From CALGFI01 sp035461565 (GTDB taxonomy: Bacteria; Actinomycetota; UBA4738; HRBIN12), in assembly GCA_035461565.1 (NCBI GenBank), contig DATHVC010000092.1, positions 1 through 6,306 of the forward strand: a stretch of DNA of 6,306 bases. Direction: 5' to 3'. The position numbers were made by a program, and so were the translations under genes. Under the pieces are notes generated by a model, which worked only from the letters and a program-made list of their open reading frames with translations, was not told the origin of the DNA and searched no databases. Positions 1-3,856 of the stretch are shown one piece after another (within the stretch, counting starts at the first letter, position 1; each line of letters begins with the position of its first letter).

Positions 1-185
1 TGATCGTTCTCAGGGGCCGCCTCCGCGTCACGTGCGACGGGGACACCTACGAGGTCGGACCTGGTCAGGCCACGTACAACCCATCGAATGCGGAACACGC
101 CGTCGAGGCCCTCGACGATGTCGAGGGGATCAGCTTCAAGAACCTGGTCGACCCGAGATACGAGAAAACCGGCGACCTGTCCTGA
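1..185 (+). CDS. Cupin-domain protein, C-terminal part (5' end outside window)
   Basis: An open frame enters from the left edge (first whole codon at base 3) and stops at TGA 183-185, giving 60 visible residues. The visible part is the second half of a cupin beta-barrel: a GRLRV strand, D-G turn, then GPG (visible residues 19-21) and a histidine at 32, which lines up with the motif-2 metal histidine of the next gene. The first metal motif lies outside the window. It aligns without gaps to residues 58-103 of the downstream cupin with 18 of 46 identical by eye, so the two are tandem paralogues. The gap to the next gene is only 33 bases, so they are probably co-transcribed. Cupins range from enzymes to small-ligand sensors and the substrate cannot be read from this fragment. 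Confidence 0.8.
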   Translation, partial: IVLRGRLRVTCDGDTYEVGPGQATYNPSNAEHAVEALDDVEGISFKNLVDPRYEKTGDLS

Positions 186-218
186 TCGCGCCGCCCGGCA
201 ACGAAAGGAGCTCGATCA

Positions 219-554
219 ATGCCGTTCCTCGTCTTCGACGAGATCGACAAGGAGTTCGTGACGCCCAAGTACTCCACCGCCTTCGGCGAGCTCGTCACCG
301 GGGAGCACATCGAGGTCGCCCGGCTCTCCTTCAGGGCCGGCGAGGGCGCCGTGGAGCACCAGCATCCGCACGAGCAGGTGATGTACGTGATCTCGGGCCG
401 CCTGTCGGTGGACATGGACGGGGAACACGCCGAGCTCGGTCCGGGGATGGGGTTCCACGCGTTGCCGAGCCACAAACACAAGGTGCAGGCCGTCGAGGAC
501 ACCCTCGTCATCAGCTGCAAACACCTGATCGAGGGCGTCGGGCACAAGATCTGA
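219..554 (+). CDS. Small single-domain cupin protein
   Basis: This 111-aa protein is a complete single cupin barrel, probably cytoplasmic, with no signal peptide. Motif 1 is H47-x-H49-P-H51-E52-Q53 ending at G60, the common HxHPHEQ variant of the family's His/His/Glu metal site. Motif 2 is GPG (74-76) followed by PSHKH, with H85 or H87 as the last metal ligand. Metal binding (Fe, Mn, Zn or Ni) is therefore expected from family knowledge, but the reaction is unknown. The ATG at 219 is well supported by AAAGGAG at 204-210, 8 bases upstream. It follows its paralogue at 1-185 and faces the minus-strand gene ending at 675. Small cupins of this type include quercetinase-like dioxygenases, sugar or polyketide modifying enzymes and uncharacterised stress proteins; nothing here chooses among them. 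Confidence 0.88.
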   Translation: MPFLVFDEIDKEFVTPKYSTAFGELVTGEHIEVARLSFRAGEGAVEHQHPHEQVMYVISGRLSVDMDGEHAELGPGMGFHALPSHKHKVQAVEDTLVISCKHLIEGVGHKI

Positions 555-621
555 GCGCCGGGTCGTGATGGCTCCGGGTCCCGGTCGCCCTGGGCCCCAC
601 TTGACCTCGGGTGCAGGCTCT

Positions 622-639
622 GCAGCTCGCGCAGCTCGC
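622..639. repeat. Two tandem copies of GCAGCTCGC
   Basis: Two perfect adjacent 9-base copies (622-630 and 631-639) lie in the gap between the convergent genes, next to the GC hairpin. No function is evident; it may be replication slippage. Confidence 0.5.
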
Positions 640-642
640 GAA

Positions 643-660
643 CCCCCCGCTGTAGGGGGG
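643..660. terminator. GC hairpin between convergent genes, possible bidirectional terminator
   Basis: CCCCCC (643-648) and GGGGGG (655-660) can form a 6-bp stem around the loop GCTGTA. It sits between the cupin stop (554) on the plus strand and the stop of the minus-strand gene (675), where a shared terminator is expected. Neither side has a proper T-tract: plus is followed by GTCGGGG and minus by TTCGCG. If it terminates at all it is a weak or non-canonical site. Confidence 0.4.
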
Positions 661-674
661 GTCGGGGAGGGCCG

Positions 675-1274
675 TCAGCCCGCCAGCGCGCCGCGGAAGT
701 CGCCCGTGACGGCGAGAGCCAGCACGTCCTCGCCGCCCTCGTCCGAGACCACCGGGACGTGCACGGCGATGTCGTGCCAACCGTCCATGCCCGGGTGCAT
801 GGCCAGCTCGAACGTCAAGGTCGTGGACTGGCCCGCGGCCAGCTCGCGACTGCCGATCGTGAACGGGCCGGGGCAGCAACCCGCCCGGACCTCCGGGTGA
901 GGCTCGCCGATCGAGACCGCCGAGCCAGACGTGTTCACCAGGGTCCAGAAGGGCCGGACGGCCACGTTCAGCGGGACCGGGCCCATCTCCCAGACTGCTC
1001 CACGGACCTCGACCCCGCCGGCGGCCGCGGAACCGGACGTGGTGCCCGGGGTCGTGACAACCGGGAGCCCCATCTCGTTGACCTCGCCGGTCCGCGCGAG
1101 TGCCACGTCGTCGCCACCGGCCCCCCACGGCTCGGCTGCAACCAGCGCGATCGCCACGGCCGCGACGATCCCGACGACGCCCAGGACGAGGGTCGCCGTC
1201 GATCTGGCGGACCACGCCGAACGTCTGGACGCCGCGGCTCGCTTCGTGCTCCTGGTCGTTCGGCGGTTGGTCAT
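675..1274 (-). CDS. Membrane-anchored exported protein with Ig-like domain (GCCP...MHPGM motifs), unknown function
   Basis: This 199-aa protein has a basic N-terminus (residues 1-24, many Arg/Lys), one hydrophobic helix (about 26-47), a Gly/Ala/Thr-rich linker (about 51-87) and a beta-rich exported domain (about 88-193). The domain ends in a pattern resembling DUF1573-like Ig folds. It contains G-C133-C134-P and M159-H160-P-G-M163-x-G-x-H167, a cluster of Cys, Met and His side chains that could bind a soft metal such as Cu(I). This is inference; I do not recognise a named family. The ATG at 1274 follows an AGGGGAG-type site about 10 bases upstream and is 18 bases after the stop of the PCYCGC gene, so the two form one operon and probably act together outside the membrane. 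The C-terminus faces the cupin genes. Confidence 0.8.
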   Translation of the reverse strand: MTNRRTTRSTKRAAASRRSAWSARSTATLVLGVVGIVAAVAIALVAAEPWGAGGDDVALARTGEVNEMGLPVVTTPGTTSGSAAAGGVEVRGAVWEMGPVPLNVAVRPFWTLVNTSGSAVSIGEPHPEVRAGCCPGPFTIGSRELAAGQSTTLTFELAMHPGMDGWHDIAVHVPVVSDEGGEDVLALAVTGDFRGALAG

Positions 1275-1292
1275 GGCGATCCGGCTCCCCTC

Positions 1293-1733
1293 TCACGCGG
1301 TGTAGGCGTCGACGACCGTGCTCCGGATCTCGCTGATCGGAGACCCCCGAGCGAGCATGGACCGAACCATCACGCTCTCGTCCAGGCAGACGACGCACCC
1401 GGCGGCATGCGGTTCCCATCCGCCCGCCGGTCGGACGAAGCAGTCCAGAAGCGACCGGTGATCGAGCATGGCCTCGCAGCCACAGAAACACGGGACCTCC
1501 GAGTAGGCGTTCGGATGGTCCGCGGCGGCGAGGTAGTGCTCAGCCACCGGCGCCGGCAGCGTGAGGAGGTCCAGGCCCGGATCGGCGGCCATCGGAGCCG
1601 GTCCGCGAGGGTGGGCGCCGTGGGCTCCCCCGGCCAGCAACGCCGCCCCGGCTCCCGCGCTGGTCAGGACCATCGAGAGGGCGATCGCCAGCGCGATCCC
1701 GAAGGCGCGACGATCGTTGGCGACGCGGTCCAT
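1293..1733 (-). CDS. PCYCGC-motif exported protein
   Basis: The C-terminal two thirds of this 146-aa protein match the PCYCGC-motif family (variant P81-C-F-C-G-C86). The usual order follows: H92, the DCF segment at 97-99, H109, the C113-V-V-C116 pair and a final helix ending in a tyrosine near the C-terminus (Y144). Seen here are six cysteines (82, 84, 86, 98, 113, 116) plus conserved histidines, suggesting a metal- or thiol-based site; the family's biochemical role is not established as far as I know. Residues about 10-37 are a signal peptide or membrane anchor. Many family members are lipoproteins, but I see no lipobox cysteine here. The frame stays open upstream to 2099. The ATG at 1733 was chosen because AGGAGG (1745-1740) lies 6 bases before it and the signal peptide starts directly after. 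It is first in a two-gene unit with 675-1274. Confidence 0.88.
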   Translation of the reverse strand: MDRVANDRRAFGIALAIALSMVLTSAGAGAALLAGGAHGAHPRGPAPMAADPGLDLLTLPAPVAEHYLAAADHPNAYSEVPCFCGCEAMLDHRSLLDCFVRPAGGWEPHAAGCVVCLDESVMVRSMLARGSPISEIRSTVVDAYTA

Positions 1734-1998
1734 CGATGACCTCCTCCCGACCCCGACCCGACGTGGAGCGTTCGGACAAGCATTCGGCACGTGTGGGGTC
1801 GGCCGATGGGGGCATTCGACCCTTCGTCGCCGGGCCGACCGTCCCCGTCCCGCCGGGGCCGGCTGAGGTCCTGGGGAGGGAGGCCCGACGACCCATGCAA
1901 CGGAACGGACCCGAGTAAGCCGAACGACGGACGACGCCGGGCCCGGGCCTGGGGCATGATGCCCGGTGGCAGGGTCGGACGAGGTCGAGAGGAGCGTG
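1734..1998. other. Divergent intergenic region
   Basis: These 265 bases separate the minus-strand PCYCGC unit from the plus-strand membrane-protein unit and must hold both start regions. Apart from the ribosome binding sites at each end I found no convincing paired -35/-10 hexamers. Short GC inverted repeats occur at 1937-1946 (CCGGGCCCGG) and 1952-1964 (GGGCAT-G-ATGCCC), but short palindromes are common at this GC content. Open frames crossing the region look like shadows. Confidence 0.5.
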
Positions 1999-2271
1999 AT
2001 GGCGACCGAGGTGGAGCCTGCGGGTGAGCCGCGGACCCGGCCGATCGTCACGGCGATCCTCGTCGGGGTGGTGATCCTGGCGCTCACGTTGCTCGCCATC
2101 GATTGGGCCCGAAGCGTGCGGTGCCGCGATTACGGGCGCGCCGTGATGGCCTTCTACCAGCGCCAATCGGACATGGAGATCGAGCGAGGGATCGAGCTGT
2201 CGCCCGTGACCGTTCGGGCCGCCCTCCTCGAGGACGTGGGGTACCCGCCGCCGGGCTGCTCGATCCCGTGA
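1999..2271 (+). CDS. Small single-pass membrane protein, unknown function
   Basis: This is a 90-aa protein. Residues 1-14 are polar, 16-36 form one transmembrane helix, and the rest is a soluble domain of about 54 residues. That domain holds an amphipathic stretch (44-66, RDYGRAV...IERGIEL) and a Pro-rich tail with PPPGC at 83-87. Two cysteines (42 and 87) lie in the soluble part. By the positive-inside rule (R38, R41 and R43 after the helix) the C-terminal domain may be cytoplasmic. The ATG at 1999 was chosen over a GTG at 1966 because GAGAGGAG (1987-1994) lies just before it. It is 46 bases upstream of the YihY-family gene on the same strand and could be co-transcribed. I do not recognise a family; the clear start site and helix argue that it is real. 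Confidence 0.65.
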   Translation: MATEVEPAGEPRTRPIVTAILVGVVILALTLLAIDWARSVRCRDYGRAVMAFYQRQSDMEIERGIELSPVTVRAALLEDVGYPPPGCSIP

Positions 2272-2317
2272 CGTCCCGCCGGGCCGGTTCGGAATCCGGT
2301 CCCGGGGATATCAGGGG

Positions 2318-3229
2318 ATGGTGAACGCCCTGAGCCGTTCCTTCACCTCCCGGATCGAGCCCGCCGTGCATCGGGTCACGGGTTTGCCCGGATCCCGGTG
2401 GCCCCGGATCTTCCGCGGTACGAGGCGGCGCGCTCGTGAGGGCAGGCTGAGCCTGGTCGCGGCGGGGATCGGTTACTGGGCGACCCTGTCGCTGTTCCCC
2501 ACGCTGATCGTCCTGGTCACGTTGTTCGGTCTCGTCTCGGAGGCCGGCGAGGTCGAGCGGCAGGTGAACCGCTTCCTGGGGTCGATCTCTCCGGAGGCGC
2601 GACAGGTGGTCGGCGACCAGCTCCGCTCGATCGCGGGATCCGGCGGGCTCGGCTGGGGGCTGGTCGCGGGGTTGATCGGCGTGTTGTGGACGGCGTCCAG
2701 CGGGATGGCGAGCGTGATCAAGGCAGTCTCGATGGCGTTCGGCGAGGAGGAGCAGCGGCCCTTCCTGAGGCTCCGTGTCCTCGCGCTCGGGTTCACACTC
2801 GCCGGTGCCGTCGTGGTGCTCGCCCTCCTCGCCCTGGCGACGCTGCTCCCGCTCGCGCTCGAAGACGCGGGGCCGTGGGGGGCCGTGGTGTCCGCGGGCC
2901 GCTGGATCGTGATCGTGGGGCTGATGGCCGCGGCGGTAGCGGCGCTGTATCGGTTCGCCCCGCAACACCGCCACGGAGGATGGGAGTGGTCGGTCAAGGC
3001 GGCCCTTTTCGTCTCCGTCGCCTGGGCCGTCGCGACCGGCGCGTTCTCCGTGTACGTTCGCAGCTTCGCCGACTTCGCCGCGACGTACGGGGCCCTCACC
3101 GGCGTGATCGTGCTGATGGCCTGGTTCTACCTGACCGGGCTGCTGATCACGCTCGGCGCCGCGGTGGCCGCCGAGATGCTCCACGCCGGGGAGGAGCACG
3201 CGGAGGAGGCGTTCGCTCGGCCCTCGTGA
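2318..3229 (+). CDS. YihY/virulence factor BrkB family inner-membrane protein
   Basis: This 303-aa polytopic protein is in the usual size range for the family. After a basic cytoplasmic N-terminus (1-43) it shows about six hydrophobic segments: roughly 46-72, 110-128, 152-180, 192-211, 225-246 and 258-287. Family hallmarks are the first-helix pattern GIGYWATLSLFP (50-61), the YRFAPQ segment at 211-216, and the closing stretch from Y257 (YGALTG) through MAWFYLTG (267-274) to the AAE at 284-286. Members were once misnamed ribonuclease BN; they are now treated as membrane proteins of unclear, possibly transport-related, role. The tail is acidic and His-containing (GEEHAEEAF). The start is less certain: ATG 2318 is directly preceded by AGGGG, with another GGGG about 10 bases upstream, and GTG 2321 is an alternative. 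No clear terminator follows before the ilv control region. Confidence 0.9.
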   Translation: MVNALSRSFTSRIEPAVHRVTGLPGSRWPRIFRGTRRRAREGRLSLVAAGIGYWATLSLFPTLIVLVTLFGLVSEAGEVERQVNRFLGSISPEARQVVGDQLRSIAGSGGLGWGLVAGLIGVLWTASSGMASVIKAVSMAFGEEEQRPFLRLRVLALGFTLAGAVVVLALLALATLLPLALEDAGPWGAVVSAGRWIVIVGLMAAAVAALYRFAPQHRHGGWEWSVKAALFVSVAWAVATGAFSVYVRSFADFAATYGALTGVIVLMAWFYLTGLLITLGAAVAAEMLHAGEEHAEEAFARPS

Positions 3230-3295
3230 TCGGGTTCCCTCACGTCTTCCGGTGGACTTCATTCACGAGAGGGCTCGCCGCGGCCGGTCGAGGAC

Positions 3296-3313
3296 GGGTC
3301 GGCCGGCCGACCC
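3296..3313. promoter_or_regulatory. Perfect 18-bp palindrome just upstream of the ilv promoter
   Basis: GGGTCGGCCGGCCGACCC is an exact inverted repeat with no spacer, ending 12 bases before the -35 hexamer at 3326. Its position fits an operator for a dimeric regulator of the ilv operon. It could instead be an RNA hairpin ending the yihY transcript, but no T-tract follows. The regulator, if any, is not in this window. Confidence 0.45.
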
Positions 3314-3325
3314 CCATCCGGTGGG

Positions 3326-3353
3326 TTGACAGGCCCGGGAACGTCCGTACACT
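3326..3353 (+). promoter_or_regulatory. Sigma-70-type promoter of the ilv operon
   Basis: A perfect -35 hexamer TTGACA (3326-3331), a 16-bp spacer and a -10 hexamer TACACT (3348-3353, the TAnnnT type usual in GC-rich actinobacteria) stand just before the leader peptide. Counting from the -10 box, transcription should start near 3360, about 3 bases before the leader ATG at 3363. Confidence 0.8.
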
Positions 3354-3362
3354 GGCACGACC

Positions 3363-3419
3363 ATGAACGGGACGAGGAACGCGCTCGGGAAACTGCACGT
3401 CCTCGTACTTATTAGGTAG
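3363..3419 (+). CDS. ilv operon leader peptide (attenuator peptide)
   Basis: This 18-codon reading frame encodes MNGTRNALGKLHVLVLIR and stops at TAG 3417-3419. Seven residues are branched-chain amino acids (four Leu, two Val, one Ile), and six of the seven residues 11-17 are. Such peptides precede ilv operons under ribosome-mediated attenuation: a shortage of charged tRNA stalls the ribosome on these codons and alters folding of the RNA behind it. The last three control codons, GTA, CTT and ATT (3405-3413), are uncommon for this genome; I saw no in-frame ATT in ilvB or ilvN. The stop codon touches the base of the first hairpin. No ribosome binding site precedes the ATG, in keeping with the predicted start of transcription only about 3 bases upstream, so translation is probably leaderless or nearly so. 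The peptide itself is not expected to have a role after synthesis. Confidence 0.88.
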   Translation: MNGTRNALGKLHVLVLIR

Positions 3420-3453
3420 GCGCGGCCGGGCCCAGGAGGCCCCGGCTCGCGCC
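3419..3453 (+). promoter_or_regulatory. Attenuator hairpin 1 (anti-antiterminator)
   Basis: GGCGCGGCCGGG (3419-3430) pairs with CCCGGC (3441-3446) and CGCGCC (3448-3453), giving 12 base pairs broken only by a bulged T at 3447. The loop 3431-3440 contains AGGAGG. The base of the stem includes the last base of the leader stop codon, so a ribosome held on the final control codons would cover the lower half of its 5' arm. Formation of the stem locks away 3446-3452, the segment that could otherwise pair with the terminator. Confidence 0.75.
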
Positions 3454-3474
3454 AGATGCCCCTCGCCGCGCGAG
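3446..3474 (+). promoter_or_regulatory. Possible antiterminator pairing
   Basis: CTCGCGC (3446-3452) is exactly complementary to GCGCGAG (3468-3474), giving a 7-bp stem with a 15-base loop. It uses bases that both hairpin 1 and the terminator need, so it excludes the terminator stem and the basal half of hairpin 1. The upper half of hairpin 1 could remain folded. The terminator has a tighter loop and a longer stem, so whether this alternative wins cannot be judged by eye. Confidence 0.5.
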
Positions 3475-3485
3475 GGGTTTTTCTT
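3459..3485 (+). terminator. Intrinsic terminator of the ilv attenuator
   Basis: CCCCTCGC (3459-3466) and GCGAGGGG (3470-3477) form a perfect 8-bp GC-rich stem with a 3-base loop, followed directly by TTTTTCTT (3478-3485). This is a textbook Rho-independent terminator lying between the leader peptide and the first structural gene, with that gene's ribosome binding site 36 bases further on. Termination inside a leader in this position is the hallmark of attenuation. Confidence 0.9.
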
Positions 3486-3535
3486 ACCCCGGGGTTCGTT
3501 CCAGGCTCGCCCACCAGGTCAGGGAGGAGATCGAC

Positions 3536-3856
3536 ATGCGATACGAGTTCGAGCGAGGCGGGCGCACCGTGGCGCGCGTGTTGTGGGAGGGGCCGGGCCA
3601 GGTCACCGTGGACGTCGCCGACCCGGCCGACCGGCCCCAGTTCGACCGGTTCTTCGGGGAAGAGGTGGCCTACCTGGACGCCGGCTTCGACTTCGGCGGG
3701 GGCCTGGACGACGCGGGGATGACCACCCATCGCCGCGACTGGACCCCGTGGGAGTTCGAGCGCCAGGTGCGGAACCTGGCCCACCGCATGGGGGCGACCG
3801 TCCACCGCGTCCCCACCGGGCCCGTGGAGGAACGTCAAGAGGCGGCGGCCCGATGA
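3536..3856 (+). CDS. Unrecognised 106-aa protein, first structural gene of the ilv operon
   Basis: I do not recognise a family for this 106-aa soluble protein; it has no signal peptide or membrane segment and no cysteine. The N-terminal half (1-47) reads as alternating beta strands (RYEFERG, TVARVLWEG, QVTVDVAD). A Gly/Asp-rich turn follows (48-61), then R66-R-D-W-T-P-W-E-F and a basic helix (73-86), with a charged C-terminal tail. The start is firm: AGGGAGGAG (3521-3529) lies 6 bases before ATG 3536. Its stop overlaps the ilvB start as ATGA (3853-3856), and ilvB has only a weak ribosome site, so ilvB translation probably depends on this gene being translated. It lies behind the attenuator and is therefore controlled by branched-chain amino acid supply. 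It could be an accessory or regulatory partner of acetolactate synthase, but that rests only on position. Confidence 0.82.
   Translation: MRYEFERGGRTVARVLWEGPGQVTVDVADPADRPQFDRFFGEEVAYLDAGFDFGGGLDDAGMTTHRRDWTPWEFERQVRNLAHRMGATVHRVPTGPVEERQEAAAR

Noticed and set aside
511..1491. Long minus-strand frame (326 codons) overlapping the membrane-anchored protein gene
   Set aside because: Arg/Gly/Pro-rich translation without domains, in another register from the two genes with good ribosome sites and recognisable features; typical GC-rich shadow.
759..1739. Long plus-strand frame (326 codons) antisense to the PCYCGC unit
   Set aside because: Low-complexity Arg-rich translation lying opposite two supported genes; no domain or start signal.
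1937..1964. Palindromes CCGGGCCCGG and GGGCAT-G-ATGCCC upstream of the 90-aa gene
   Set aside because: Short arms made mainly of G and C are expected often at this composition, and no promoter could be placed beside them.
2084..3262. 392-codon minus-strand frame opposite the YihY-family gene
   Set aside because: Composition of Arg, Gly, His and Pro with no hydrophobic pattern; the opposite strand encodes a clear six-helix membrane protein.
3362..3372. The 11 bases around the leader ATG (CATGAACGGGA) recur at the ilvN start (5597-5607), so both proteins begin MNG
   Set aside because: The similarity ends there and the contexts differ; most likely coincidence.
3363..3535. T-box riboswitch as an alternative explanation for the ilv leader
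   Set aside because: No T-box consensus (AGGGTGG...GCG type) or specifier stem was seen, and the leader is too short; the leader peptide explains the region better.
3456..3722. 88-codon plus frame starting inside the attenuator terminator
   Set aside because: Ser/Thr/Arg/Pro-rich translation in the wrong register to the 106-aa gene, which has a better ribosome site and couples to ilvB.
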